Notes under the pieces: model-generated
What the model was told of the DNA's origin: nothing
What the model saw: only the letters and a program-made list of their open reading frames with translations
The model's database searches: none
Shown: in pieces, positions 1 to 49,439 of the stretch
How the letters are laid out: the number at the start of each line of letters is the position of its first letter
How positions within the stretch are numbered: position 1 is the stretch's first letter
Translations under genes and position numbers: made by a program
DNA from: Vicugna pacos
Taxonomy: Eukaryota; Chordata; Mammalia; Artiodactyla; Camelidae
Direction: 5' to 3'
NCBI RefSeq assembly: GCF_048564905.1
Contig: NC_133023.1
Coordinates: forward strand, 110,468,812-110,532,811
Length of the DNA stretch: 64,000 nt

Positions 1-36641
<36,641 letters not shown>

Positions 36642-36673
36642 CTCGCGGGTTCCGCAACCCCGAATCGCAAGGG

Positions 36674-36737
36674 CCGGATGTGACGTGGCAGAGGCCACGG
36701 GGGCTGCCGCTGCCGCGCTCGGGCGGGAGGCGGAAGT
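36674..36737 (-). promoter_or_regulatory. ETS-like and CRE-like motifs upstream of the ALG13 ATG
   Basis: CCGGAT (36674-36679) and CGGAAGT (36731-36737) are ETS/GABP cores. TGACGT (36681-36686) is a CRE half-type core. All lie 33-96 bases upstream of the start codon in the CpG island. Binding is inferred from motif only. Confidence 0.45.
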
Positions 36738-36744
36738 TGGCCAT

Positions 36745-36763
36745 TGCCGCCAGGGGGCAGCGG
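36745..36763 (+). promoter_or_regulatory. CTCF-like site at the ALG13 promoter
   Basis: CCGCCAGGGGGCAG matches 13 of 14 positions of the CTCF core CCASYAGRKGGCRS on the plus strand. It lies about 105 bases upstream of the ATG. Occupancy is inference. Confidence 0.55.
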
Positions 36764-36849
36764 GAACCTGGCCTGTGTCGCCAGGGGAGGGAAGGGAGCC
36801 GAAGGCGGCTCTTAGCCTACGCGCCGAGCACTGTTGTAAGCCCTTCAAG

Positions 36850-38060
36850 TGTAGGAGCTCATGGGACCCTCACAGTAAGGAAGTGGGGAGTAGACAAATT
36901 TAATTCAATTCTTTCAAAAATGGTATTTAAAAAAATAGTCACGAAGTCTCACACCCTAAGTGTTGTGTTTGCATCCTTGCTTGGGTACCACAGATCTTTT
37001 AATGATATAGAAGTTTGGGATTCTTTATTGGCCACCGTATTTTGCCAAAATGCATTTGAGCGATGGTTTTACTTCGAATCTGTTGAGGACATCTGGGGAA
37101 AAAAGTGCCTTTTAAAAATCGCTCATTAACCTGGGTTCTTCCAACTGTGGTTCTTAAGAAGTCACAGCCCTACAAAGTCTCTTGGAAGCTGTGGAAAAAC
37201 ATTATCTCCATTAGCAAGCATTGTGTGTAAAACAGAGGCGTTAAGACCTAAGGTGTAGTCTACAACATTGAACCCATCCATTGAACCATTTTAAATGTAA
37301 ATCTACAGTAAATTTAAATTCTAATGAACTGTAAAAGTATACATTAACATGACTAAATACCACAGATAAGTTATACTTAGGCAGTCAAGTAAACAATTGG
37401 TGATTTCTCAAGACTCCCCTTCTTTTTCCTGCCACCGCTATTAAGATCCTTCCCTGCTTTATCTTATTCTAATGTTTTCTGTTTCCTACTTAAAATCTAA
37501 GTTTAGCTAATATTTATGCTTTGCCCTGCCTGGTTACATAGAGAAGGGAAACTATGAGAATAAATTCTTTTAAACACGAAAAGGGTTGGAAGCAAATTAG
37601 GCCTAGAACGTAGGCTAAAAAAAAAAAACACTATTAAGCCTATTTTTAAAGGGACTGTTTCTTTAAATCTTGCAGCTTGAATAATTGTCTTTTTGAGGAG
37701 TGGTATGCTGCTACCCCTTTCTTGATACCAAATTTCATGAATTAATGAAACTGCAGTTTCATAATAACAATAAATGTAGAAAGGTCATGGTTAAATAATA
37801 AAATATAAGCATAATACTTTGTGCACAGTAAAAGCACAAAGTATGAATATTTATTGGAATATAAAAACAAAAAAAATTTCAAAGTATTCTGTAATTCAGA
37901 AAGACCTCTTGTTGTGTCTGTAAGATATAAATAGGAGTACTGTTCTGATTAGTTAATACAGAGAATATGCACACATATAAATTGAATATTCTTAAATTCC
38001 CAGAAATTAAGACAATTGAATTTTTAACGAAACAGAATCCCTAAAACCAAATTCCCTTAC
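36850..38060. other. Upstream intergenic DNA, no gene seen
   Basis: AT-rich beyond the CpG island. An 11-bp-arm perfect inverted repeat lies at 37814-37844 (ATACTTTGTGC / GCACAAAGTAT). Confidence 0.5.
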
Positions 38061-38069
38061 CGAGTTTAT

Positions 38070-38537
38070 GATTAATCTCTCCAAAACTATTCTCTTGCTT
38101 GTCCCCTCTGACTTCAAACCCTTTCTTGTCCCCTCTGACCTCAATCCTGTGCTAACTGAACACTAATCAACCAGTCAGAGAACTAAGATTGCTGTTATTG
38201 TGTATATCATCATTAAGGTATAAAACTCAGGTTGTTTTTCGAGGGCAAGATGAGATCACAGACTCCCTAGCCATGGACTAGCTGGCCAGAGAATCCTAAA
38301 CCAGAGACATGTTGACTCTTGAAGCCATGATTAAGAAATGTTAGAAGACAATGATGAATTCCAGTTCCTTTGTTCTTGCCCTTTAAAACATCCCTAACTC
38401 AAAGACAGACGTGGAGTGGATCTGAGACTTGTATCCCACTCCTTTCCTTGGAGCCCTGCAAATAAACCCTTGCTTTGCTGCAAACACCTGCTGTCAGAGT
38501 TTGGCTTTCTGTACCATGGCTCTTACTTTGTTACATT
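38070..38537 (+). mobile_element. LTR fossil, gammaretrovirus-like (ERV1), plus orientation
   Basis: GTATAAAACTCAGG is a TATA region; GCCCTGCAAATAAACCCTTG a polyadenylation site; CAGAGTTTGGCTTTCTGTAC a U5-type end. A 28-base tandem duplication (CTTGTCCCCTCTGACT) lies near the left. Exact termini and target duplications not found. No internal region adjacent. Confidence 0.7.
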
Positions 38538-38539
38538 AA

Positions 38540-41360
38540 TACTTTAGCTATACTCAAGAGTTTAATAAAACATCTTGTATTAATTGATCCAGAAACATTT
38601 TAAGAACCCAAGATTACATAGCTAATATAAAATTTGGGCAATTAGTCTTTTCTCTTGTTTTGTCAGTGTTAAGTATAACACAAGCATGCATTTTATTTTT
38701 ACCTTGGTGTGTTTTTCCTAAACTTATACAGGCTTACTGATCAAATTAACTATAATTACTCCTAAAAATGCTTACAATTATGAAAAATGTACATTCCTTT
38801 TCAGCTACATTAAATCAGTGTTCTGAGAAGCTTTATTTCAGCGAGCCTGAAGATGATTTCCAAGCTCTTTATGCAACTTTTTAAAAATTACTCAATTAAA
38901 TTGAGTAATTAATGGATAATTGTTGCACAGCTAGAAATGTTCTAAGTAAAACAGAATATGGAAACATTGGTTTAAACTAAGCATAATTCTAAGTTTATGT
39001 ATTTTTACTTCTTATTTGAAATGCTATAGACAAGCTATATCTTGGAGTAGCATAATGAATTTGTTCATTTTTGCCACTTTAGGAAGTTATAAATAAGGAT
39101 TTTGTGAGGCTATAGAAAGTTTTGTCATGTGTATTCTTAACTCTGCTAGTCTGTTAGAAAAACTTGTATATGCCAGACAGTTCTCAATTATATCCACACT
39201 GCACTTTTCTCTTTAAAATAGAAATTAGTCACTTTAGTTAAAAGTTATAATTAGTATGAGTGGCTGAGACTCTTTAAGGAGTAACAGTGACAGAGAATTA
39301 CAATATTATATGTGCTTTGCTTTTCAAGGAAAAATAATAGCTTTTTTTCCCTAAAGCGGATTTTTTTGTTTACAGAAACACTTATATTCTTAAAAATTAT
39401 TGAGAACCTCAAAGAGCTTTTGTTTATGTGGATTATAATGTTAGTTATAACTTTATATTTACCATATTAGAGACTAAAAATTTGAAAATAGTTGATTCAT
39501 TGGAAAGTAGCAATGATGAGCATGTTGTATGTTAACCTAGATGAACTTTTCTTATGAAGATAACTACATTTTTCATAAAAAAATTTCCTGAAAAGAATAG
39601 CCTTATTTCACATTTTTGCAAATCTCTTTACTATCTGGTCTTAAAGAAGAAAGCTGGATTCTTGTATCTGCTTCTGCATTTAATCCACTACATTATCACA
39701 CATCACAGAGCCTCTAGAAAACTCCAGTGTATATTCATGAGAGGATGAGAGTCAAAAAACACATAACATCTTAATATTATTATAAAAATCATTTGACCTC
39801 ACAGACCCTATAAAAGAATATGAGAGAGTATAAAGAAAAAGACAAAACTTGGAAAGTGAATTTAATTTGCCTTGGTTTATAATACTTGAGTCTGAAAAGA
39901 ATCTGTGAAATATATTAAAATGGTTAGAGAATTCCCTCAGTTTAGATGGTCTTGCTTCCTTTATTTAGTAATTAATGCTTCTACCTACAATATGAAAGAT
40001 TATTCTTTACCTTATGTGTAATCTGCCTAAATAGAAGAGATTCTGTGTCTTATAAGAATAATTTTCTATCATTTATCATTTCTATGTCCTTGATTATTTA
40101 AGAGGAAAATATTCATAGAACATGACTCTTCACTTACAATAGTGTTATATTGTATTTTTTCAATTGCTTTATTTGTATTGTGATTAAATAGGTAGGGAAG
40201 CATTGTTTCTCAATCACTCATAATCCTATCTAAGTGTACAAATCTCTGACAACTCAATTTTGTCTTTCCAAAATCAGTTTCTAAATTTAGAACAATTGAA
40301 ATAAAGTTTTCAGGCTATATTATGTAACTAAAACTAAGCTTTTATACATAAAACCACCAAGATTTCTCAGAGGGCCCCTGGAATCACAAAGATTTGCTCT
40401 GTCACCTTAAAAAAGAGATACTGGAAATAACTAGGTTTGTTTAATGTGTTACTATAGTAAAGTTGCATAGGAAAAGTCAGATCAGAAGGGACATTCAGCC
40501 TTTCCTAAACTGAGGTTGTTTTAGTGAAATATTAGTATAAACATTTCAGAAATTGCATGCTTTATAGGAAGTCCCTGGCAGTTGGTCAGTGTCCTTCCTG
40601 ACAAATGTGCCCTCAATAATACTGGTTTACCTTCAAGGATAACCCTCATCAAAACTCTTATGAAATACTTATGTACTGTACTCCAATGCAGAATTTCATT
40701 CTTCTCTATTATGATAGAATTGGCAATAGTATTAAATTAACTGCAGACATTAAATCTCTTAATGTTATTGTTTTACTCCAAAGCTGATCTGAAGATTCTA
40801 TTATAGGCTAGAATTTGTATCATCAGCAAAGAATAACAATCTCAGAGCCTCATGGAAAAAGATCGTACCAGGCACTTCACATGATTTCAAAGAATAGGCT
40901 TCTGAGCTAACATCACTTAGATAACTTTCAGACCACACCAGTAGACTGAGGCAAGATTTCCAGGACTCTTTATAATCCAATGAAAGGCTCAGACCCCTAT
41001 AGAGCCAGATAACCAGAAAGAAAGTGCTAGACAATGCCTATCCTTCTGTAAGACACCCACTAATCTTTTTTTTTTGCCCTTTCAAAATCTTTCACAATTT
41101 TTCATGACATATGAAACCCATGTTTTCTGATACGCACTTTAGAAGAAATATCATACATACCTGCCCAGATAAAATAAACATAGAGCTATTTATTGCTGAG
41201 AATCTAAAGGAAATATGGAAAATAAAGTAGCATTAGTAATCTTTTTGATAAAGATGTTTTCATATAGGTTTTATATAACTGAGGATATATTTTATTTTTA
41301 AATAATTCAGAAGGAGATGGTGATAATGCCTGCCATAATAATTTATTCATATTCTTTCCT
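38540..41360. other. Intergenic, mostly unassigned
   Basis: Contains a perfect 12-bp-arm palindrome with one-base loop at 38886-38910 (AATTACTCAATT) and a possible DNA-transposon relic at 39355-39830. No gene supported. Confidence 0.45.
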
Positions 41361-41369
41361 ATTTTTTTG

Positions 41370-42170
41370 TTTCTCCTCTTGCTATTTCCTCCACCTCCCC
41401 ATCAATATGGTTAGCTAATCCTTCAAGATTCAGCAGAGATGAAATTTCCTCCAGGAAGCCTTTCTCTGACCCTTGTAAGGTATGTCCATTATGTGCAAAT
41501 ACTGATCTTTGCCTACCTCTGTCATAATTCTTGATGTTTAAATTATCTATATACTTTCTTCTTCTTCTGGACTGTAAAATCCTAAAAGGGTAGAGACCAT
41601 GTCTGCCATCTATGAATTCTCAGCATTTAGTGCTATTCCTAGAACCTGTTGGTGGGCAGTGTTGCAGGTGGTAGAAGAATTTACTAGAGACAAAGAGAAG
41701 TTTAGGAGACAAAGAAAAAGTTTAATAGATATGCTGCTATAGGCAACAATGGGCCACACAGACAAGAGGTGCCTGTATGAGCACTGAGGGTCAGTTGCTG
41801 AGGGTTTTTATGGGGAAGGGGCTGTGGACACAAAAGGATAGGGGAACAGATTTTTGATTGGCTATAAGTGAAGTAAGGGGCTTTGGTGTATGGCAACGTA
41901 GTGGGATTTACAACTCCGATAAGATGGAGACATAGGGTTAAGACAGACCCTGTTGATGTGGAAGTTTTTTATTGTGTGTTTAGACATTACCCAGGGCAGT
42001 TAATTTTGCTAGGGCAAACACATGTCAGGAAAGGATGTACTTTATCTTCTGAAGAGTAGCAGGTGGATGCCTGAGGGCTGGAAGTTTGGGGGTCACAGAG
42101 CCTCGGCAGGCACCAGTTGGCCCCACAGAACCTAGAAGATACTCAATAAATGTTTATTGAAATAAAAAGA
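41370..42170 (+). mobile_element. L2 3' fragment split by an LTR
   Basis: L2 sequence (AAATTTCCTCCAGGAAGCCT, GTAGAGACCATGTCTGCCAT) runs to 41646 and resumes at 42128 with GAACCTAGAAGATACTCAAT and AAATGTTTATTGAA. Confidence 0.7.
41647..42127 (-). mobile_element. Solo LTR fossil, minus orientation
   Basis: 481 bp beginning TG and ending CA, flanked by GAACC on both sides (41642-41646, 42128-42132). On the minus strand it has CCATAAAAACCC (TATA-like) and TCTATTAAACTTTTTC (polyadenylation-like). Inserted in an older L2. Class uncertain; layout resembles ERV1. Confidence 0.8.
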
Positions 42171-42179
42171 GTTAAATTA

Positions 42180-43620
42180 TTAGGTACAATGCTAGGCGCT
42201 ATGTGGACTACAAAGATAAATAAAACATAGTGCCTTTTCTATCTCAGCAATAGATGGTTTTGTTAATAGGCTGATCAAAGGTTTGTGGACTTTTTTATGA
42301 ATTCCTTTTTATTAATCTTCTTGAAAATCTTCATTTTATAAAAGCATCAGAGCAAAATAATGATTGTTTATAAATGACAAGACTTAAAATGGCATGATTA
42401 AAGATTTGATTACAATGCAATTGACAAGCAACTTGGATATTTCTGTGACATACAACATTTTAAGATAATAATTAGAATTACGACTGATGCCAGGACATAT
42501 CAGATTTTTAGGAATTCCATACAAAATTTGGAAGATTTTAATGACCTTTATGTTTATACAATATAACATAAGATTCACCTCCAATCACTTGACAATGTTT
42601 TTCAAGTAATTTAACATACCAAATAAGCCTAATTAGTTCAACATTCCTCTCTGAGATGTCTCAGGGTTCTTTTGAAGCAAGCAACCTAGAGTTAGCTGGA
42701 GGTTAAGAACTTTAGTTAAAATTTGATATTTGGGAAGTGTTAAAAATATCAAAAAGGTTTTAAAACACATGAGGTCACTATGAAACAATACTTATTTACT
42801 CAACCAAAGTGACAATGGTTTCAAAAAGATACAAATCACTTAGAGACACAGAAACTCACACAATATGTTATGAAAAGTAGCACTCTAAGGAACTCTCTTA
42901 ACACAGAGAATCAAAACCCAGTCTTGTATCAGCTTACTTTTAACAACAGAATACACTTATTCATTTAAATTAAATCTAAGTTTAGTCAAACCTGACTATA
43001 CACAAGGCTCTTTTCTCAGGATTCCTTCCCCATTAAACCTTCCATCACTTTCTGTATCCATATGATTTTATCCTTTAATTCTCCCATTTAGAAACAACCA
43101 ACTCTAGGTAACAAAATGCAAGTTCATCCTTTATACCTTCTTTTGCTAAAAACATGCATCCTTCATTATTTGTAGTAGCTTTAATTATGTATCTAAATTA
43201 AAAACCTTAACTCTTAAAATCCTTAATTTTCAGTGAAAACTAGGAAATAAGCAATTATGAACTATCTTTCACATCAGCATTCTGTAATTGGTAAACACAA
43301 ATCCCAACAATAATTTCTAAAATCATGTGCTTTCTAATAGAAAATCTCTTAGGGTGGCACCAAACATATTTATCAGTAGTCCCAAATACCTTTAGTTTTT
43401 CTGTAAAGGGAAGTCAGTGTTCAGTACTTATGTTTTAATATCTTATTTATTTGGGAATGACCAAATTATTTAACAAACTCCCATCATTTAACTCAATTTA
43501 GCATAATTCTAAAATTTCAAGTTACCAAATATCGAGAGAGATCATGTTCAAGTAGACATTCCTAAAACATAATTAATTCTAAAGAGTTTACCCAAAAGCT
43601 CTCATCTCATTTGTATTTAA
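42180..43620. other. Intergenic, nothing recognised
   Basis: AT-rich, no open frame with homology, no clear repeat. Confidence 0.4.
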
Positions 43621-44064
43621 TTTACTTTTGTCAACTGAAACAAAATCACACAACATGAGAATTATGGGTTAAATTTTATTTGGGCAAAATGAGGACTATA
43701 GCCTGGGAGACAGCATCCCAGAAAGCTCTGAGAAACTGTTCCAAAGAGGCAGGGAGAAAACTCTATTAGATTTGATTTCAGTGAAGGGGGGTACCTGCAG
43801 TCAAGCACATGTTTAGACAGAGGCTTGCTGCTAGTCACAAGGAGCAGATGCCACCGTTAATGATTTTAGTGCTTTTCTAAATATGAGGAAATGCAAGAAT
43901 TGGGGTCATAAAATCTTCTCCTGAAAATATATAACTATCTGAAGACCTGTTCAGCCAGTTTTCCCAGAGCACAGAGTGCCTCATTCCTGACCTCCTTCCT
44001 GAACTCCTTTCAGGGTGTGTTGGAAGTCAGTGGCTGCAGCAGCTCATGATTTAATCCAAGCAGC

Positions 44065-44123
44065 GTTAGATGGCAAGTGCCAATGTGATCCAATCCTTGT
44101 ACAGGCAGATGGCAAGTGCCAAT
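44065..44123. repeat. Direct repeat AGATGGCAAGTGCCAAT
   Basis: The 17-base word occurs twice about 39 bases apart. Confidence 0.85.
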
Positions 44124-44648
44124 TTTTAGTTAGCACTTATAAGAATTTTTATCATTCCAAATTATTTTTTGTTGTTGTTGACAAATATGCAACAGATATA
44201 ACAAGATCTTATTTGACTTCTATTAAACCTAGGTACAGTAAAACTAGTATACTTAATGTTGATGACTCTAAAGACATGTCTATATTAATTATATCAACAA
44301 ACCTAAAGTAACCTTAATACCAGGTATTAACTTAATATTGAATATTTCCCAGTTCATGTGAACCTGAAAGTCAATTTGGCCAGCTTTTATTTTAGAAATA
44401 TTTAATTTATAAATGCTTACTTCTAAGTCAATTAAATAGAGCTCTTTGATAAATTTATAATATTTTCTAGAGATAGAGACATCTCATATATAAAAACAGA
44501 CAAAACTAGAGATCTCGTAGCTTCACTTCAAAACTTGGTTATGAATTAGGTATTACAATAAAAAGTTACTAGTTATAAATAACAGTTGGAATAAATTGAA
44601 TTTGCTTGCTCCAATCACTAAGGCTTACTATTTATGAAAAAGACTTTT

Positions 44649-44702
44649 AAGATTTGTATTAGTCCTTGATAAAGATGATAAAGATTTGTATTAGTCCTTG
44701 AT
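44649..44702. repeat. Direct repeat, 22-base word, period 32
   Basis: AAGATTTGTATTAGTCCTTG AT occurs at 44649-44670 and 44681-44702 without change. Confidence 0.9.
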
Positions 44703-46668
44703 GAAGTCTGAGGGAGCCTTGCCAGCACAGTTTGAGTTTAAATGCGAAAAATTTTCCTTGGTTTCAGGTTGTACTTTATTGAGCTAATTAGGCTGTCTCA
44801 GGTCATTGTTTGCTGTATTTACATTTCTGATTTGTAGACATTTGTAAAACAAAGATAGTTGCTTTTAGTTCTTCAAAGAACTGGACGGACACCCAAGTCC
44901 AACTTTATCTTCTTTAATTTGCTTTTCTATATCAGTGAGAAGATTTCTAAATAGTTTTATGTTCTAGAACTTTAGGGTTTAATTTTATCATGCTTTCAAA
45001 AGCTTGTATAAGGCATTCAACAAGGGCCCTCTTCCTGAGTTTACAAGTTAAATCCAAAGCAAATCTCTATTATTATTTGTATTAGCCCCTGAATATTAGT
45101 TTTCAGTTTTACTTTATATTGCATGGCTCAGGTAACCCTATTGGTTTTCGTTAGTATGTTTAACTAATATTTCCTGAAGGGCAGATTTATCTGTCCTGTC
45201 TTATAATACCAAGCAGGGGAAGCATTCCTCAGTGAAACATGTTTATCCCATAGTATAATTAAGCAAAAGACATGTAATCATCTTGTATAAAGCCTACTTA
45301 AATATACCAATGTTTTTAAACTTATCTCAATTCATATCTTTAATTTTAGGGTTTTTTTTTAACACAGATTAGTTTTTTTGGCACCTCTCCGAGGTAACAT
45401 CTTAACCCAGTTAAAAATGCCTGTCTATAGAAGATTCCTAAGAAGTGATTCTGATGAAATCTGATGCTGGGAAAGCTGGGGCATGGGGTGGAATATTCTA
45501 TCTTCCCAGGCTTTTCAGCACCCTTTTAATTTCTCAGTGACAGTTGGGTGTTTGCCACATCTTCAGCATAGGACCCACTTTGTACTATCTGGCTGATTTG
45601 TTCAAATTTAATTTTAGTTTTCATTAGACTCAATCAACAAGTCTTATTTTTAGGAGTCCTAGAAGCTGTTCCTTCTTTTATCCCCTGTCCATTTTATCTA
45701 ATTTTATATAGAAGTCTCTAGGATCCCCAAAGAGGAGTTGGAACCAAGGGACTCAGGCCCGTGTCAATCTTTAAATTTGATTAATTGGTCTAGCTGTTAC
45801 CTCAATTGTTGGTCAAGTATCTCAGTGTAATTTTTTTCAGCCCTGTACACATGTATTTGAAACTGGGGTACATAGAGCAGACTTGCTTGGACTTTAATGT
45901 TAGGGACCAGTAGGAAGTCCCTTTGCCCTATTTAACCTTATATAGTGTAGTAGCAAAACCTTGTATTTTAATCCAAAACTGTTTTATTTGGCCCATTTTA
46001 AATAACCATCTAAAAATTTTGTATCCATTTAGGATAAGTGCCTTATTTTTTTACCTTGTTAAGAAAAGAAAAAATCTTTAGACTTTCTCTATAGTTTTTT
46101 TCCAGTTACACAACCTAGTAAACAATTAATTATTCTAATATTTTTATTAGCATTTGTAAGACCCATTGAGGGGAAAGCAAGAACACAAAAAGGTTTCCCA
46201 AACTGGTTTTTCTTGTTGTTTTAAACTAAAGGAATTCTCAGGTTAACAATTAGATATATTTTTTTCCACCTTTAAATTTAGTAGATTTTTATAGGCTCCA
46301 ATAAAACAGCTGTTTATAATGAGAGTGCTCTAAAATTTTACCAATTTCAAAGTTTCTCCAATTTAAAGGATCCATCATCTGGCCATCAATGAGATATATA
46401 TTAAACCAATAAGATGAAGAGGCTTCCCCACAAGAGAGTGAGGAGACGGAGTCACCTAAATAAGATTTAAAAGTTTACTCCCCCCAAAAAGCAAAGGCCT
46501 TCATAGTACAGGCTGATGCAATGAAGATTAAGATGGCATAAAACCTGAGAAATTTGCCTGAGATTGGTACAATCAGACAAAGGATTGCTCAGAATTCCAA
46601 ACTGTTTGCTTGGCTGACAAATGTACACCATATTTGCACCTTTTGGATGGCAGGGACCAAGTTTCTTC

Positions 46669-46671
<3 letters not shown>

Positions 46672-46713
<42 letters not shown>

Positions 46714-46723
46714 GCGCGCGCGC
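46672..46723. repeat. (CA)n-(CG)n alternating purine-pyrimidine tract
   Basis: About 18 CA units followed by CGCACGCGCGCGCGC, over 50 bases of alternation, of the Z-DNA-prone kind. Confidence 0.95.
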
Positions 46724-48589
46724 CCAGAGAAAGATCAGGTAGAATATTTACATTTCAAAAGCACAGGAAGAGGAATACAAGTTCTCCCTAGAAGGGCTTT
46801 TGTTTCTGTAAGGTCAGAATTCTGAAAGTATATTTTTATCAGGCTGGCTTTTTTAAACTTAACTGCATACGCAATAAATGAGCCCCAACTTAGTTATTTC
46901 CAGGGCGAAATTTCCTTTAATTCCCAGTTAAATAAATACTTACAAGTTTTGTTTTGGACGTACATAAACCTGTCTGGGTTATTAGGTGGAGGCTGGCAAC
47001 CTGTCGTTCCTTTTTATTTTGAAAGCTTTATTCCCCATTCTAAGGTCGGCAGAATAAAGTCACTAGTGATGATTGTGTGGTGGGCCAATGTGTTGCCTGA
47101 GATCTCAGTTCCTAGGTTTTTATCCAGAGTCAACTCAGCTCCCTCTTATGTGTCTTGGGTTCTCTCTTTGGTGGTATAAGACCACCATGGGTGCTCAAGT
47201 CGCAGAATGGCCAGTTCTTATTCACATCCATGGCAGAGAAAATTTTAATTAAAATAACTGGGTTTCCCTGTGGGGAAAGTGGCATGGCATGAGGTCTTTG
47301 CCTCCACCACTCCTGAAAGTTTGTTAGTCACCTGAGAAAGCCATTGCTGGCCAGGAGGAGAGACCCATCTTCATAGCCCGCAGGCTGTTATAAGATTTCT
47401 GCTTTATTTTGACAACTCGATTAAGGTAGTCAGTTCAAGGAAAAAATTACAGGCCAGTTTTCCCCCTAATTACCCAGTCCAACTCTACTCGGTGTTCTCT
47501 TAACTGAGCAAAATATTCCCAGTCTCTCAACTGAGGATAAAACCACTCAGTGTCTAAAATGTGCAAAATCTTCCCAGTGGCATTCACTAAGGATAACCCA
47601 GGTACCTCTTCTTGAAACTAACTTTCAAGGATAACCTACTCCTCCAGAGAAGAGTTGAACACCGCCAAATAAAACTTAGGATCATCAACCAATAACAGGA
47701 AATCCTAGAACCAAGAGAGATTCACCCAAATTCATCTGGACTCTCCGAGGAGTCGGATGGGACCAAGAGGCCTCTGCTGGTACCAGGCCTCTGGATATAA
47801 GTCAAGGAAACAGAACACAGAAATAAATTTAAATATTATGAACAACAGTTTAGAGGTGGGTAAGAAATTAGAATTCTCTGACACTTTCTGAGGAAGTTTA
47901 AACTATTGAAATTAAGTCCCAGAGAAGATGTTTAGCATTGCAATGCAGAGAAATTTTTTCACATGTAAGCTGGGAAGAGGACATTTGCCGCAGCACTGCA
48001 TGAAATAGAAAAGAACGAACAAAAAGTATAGGAAGCAATCTAAATGTCCATAACTATGTGAGTAAAGTAACAGAACCATTTACACTTCTCTATGGGCTTC
48101 AAGGCAAAATGGAAAAAAATTTAATTCTAGAGGTAGCTGCTGATCAGGAGATAACAAAGTTGTGTCCATGATTAATTAAAATCCCCTAAAGTCAGTATCC
48201 TGGTATGAATGCTGGTCATAATGTTGGATAACTTGAATAGCTATTTGGGTTAAAGGAGATGAAACAAAGTACAATTTCTTAAAACACTTCCTTACGTATC
48301 ACTTCCTTCCCTCCAGATCACCTGTCTCAAGGGCAACACCTGAGCTTCTGCCCAAGCCCTACTCCCCTCTTCAGGAACCAGCCAATGGATGTCGCCAACA
48401 CCCAGGTCTTTTGGCACAGGGGTGGGATTTCATCTCCTCTGACTTCTTCATCACACAGAAGGGTGAGACCACAGTAGCAGGGAGTGTGAACACCATTTCT
48501 CCTGGCCTGGAAGCCCAGTGTCCAAATAGGAGGCTGCTCTGTGTCCTCCAGAGAGGGAGAGGGATGGAACCCCATCCCATCCTGCCACT

Positions 48590-48720
48590 TATCCAAGAGG
48601 TGACTTAGGCTGGTCAGCCTGACTTGGGCATCTGTGACGTGGGACTCATGACACCTTCGTCACAGAGCTGTTCTGAGGGGTGAATGAGAAAGCTTGCCCA
48701 GAGTATATGGTGTGTGGTGG
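48590..48720 (+). mobile_element. MIR relic
   Basis: GGCATCTGTGACGTGGGACT and CAGAGCTGTTCTGAGGGGTG follow the MIR order. Confidence 0.55.
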
Positions 48721-48828
48721 GACTTCAAGGGCCCTTTAAATGCTGGGACACAGCAGTAAGGGCTGGCTGAGCCTCAGGGCTAAGACAGGCACTGTGAAAA
48801 GTCATTCCTCACTGTTTCTCCTAATGAG

Positions 48829-49107
48829 AAGATAGATATCTTTATGAAGGAAGCAAACATCTCTTTGATATGCCTTGGGTTCAAAGTTTCAAAGACAGAG
48901 GGAGCTCTGGTTTCTTGGGTGTCTCAGAAGCTCACAAGCTCACATCATGCCTGAGTGCTGATCCTAATCCAGTTCCCCTCACTGGGAAGACAGGCTTGCC
49001 TTTGCCTCACCTGGTGAGCTCGGTGCGAGATGGCACCAGGGCAGCAAGCTGTGGTGCTTGCCTAACTGCTGCTCCTGGGCTGCCCCCTTCATAAAGATAT
49101 CTATCTT
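48829..49107. repeat. Perfect 22-bp inverted repeat enclosing 235 bp
   Basis: AAGATAGATATCTTTATGAA GG at 48829-48850 and its exact complement at 49086-49107. The enclosed 48851-49085 is richer in GC than the surroundings and has no recognised repeat. Confidence 0.93.
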
Positions 49108-49439
49108 TTTTACTGTAATAAATACCTTATAATACACGCTCTTTCAATTATACAAAATAATAAAATTGCAAAGAAATTTAAACATTCTCAGCATACAGGA
49201 AACCTACAGGAAAGCCACTTGATTCTTAGAACAGGAACATCCAGAGGCACAGGAAGGGAGATAAGATGTTAGGGGAGCCCCTTCCAGTCTGGCAGGACAC
49301 AGGTCCCCAAATTCCAAACCACATTAATTATTACCAGTATTTAAATCTCTGCTTAGTTAACTAGGAAAAAAATGTGTTACCTGACCATGTTTCATTTTGC
49401 TTTACCCTGATTGAAAGTAGGGCTGAAGTCTTATCATCT

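Larger units (their letters stand above)
43630..47830 (-). mobile_element. Decayed LTR-element tract, tentative
   Basis: 43640-44120 (AATTTTATTTGGGCAAAATG, AGCCTGGGAGACAGCATCCC, AGCTCTGAGAAACTGTTCCA) resembles a ruminant/pig-type LTR in minus orientation. The following 3.6 kb, to about 47830, is non-coding and reads like an old ERV interior. A CTGGTACCAG-type primer-site-like sequence lies near 47780. Very broken; extent and family uncertain. Confidence 0.35.

Noticed and set aside
36642-36848. Upstream extension of the exon 1 frame
   Set aside because: Human ALG13 starts at the Met encoded at 36641 and the upstream residues are low-complexity CpG-island translation.
44015-44311. 98-codon frame near the LTR-like tract
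   Set aside because: No retroviral or host motif; crosses the repeat boundary and a 17-base duplication.
46467-46825. Frames rich in CV or HT residues on both strands
   Set aside because: Translations of the (CA)n tract.
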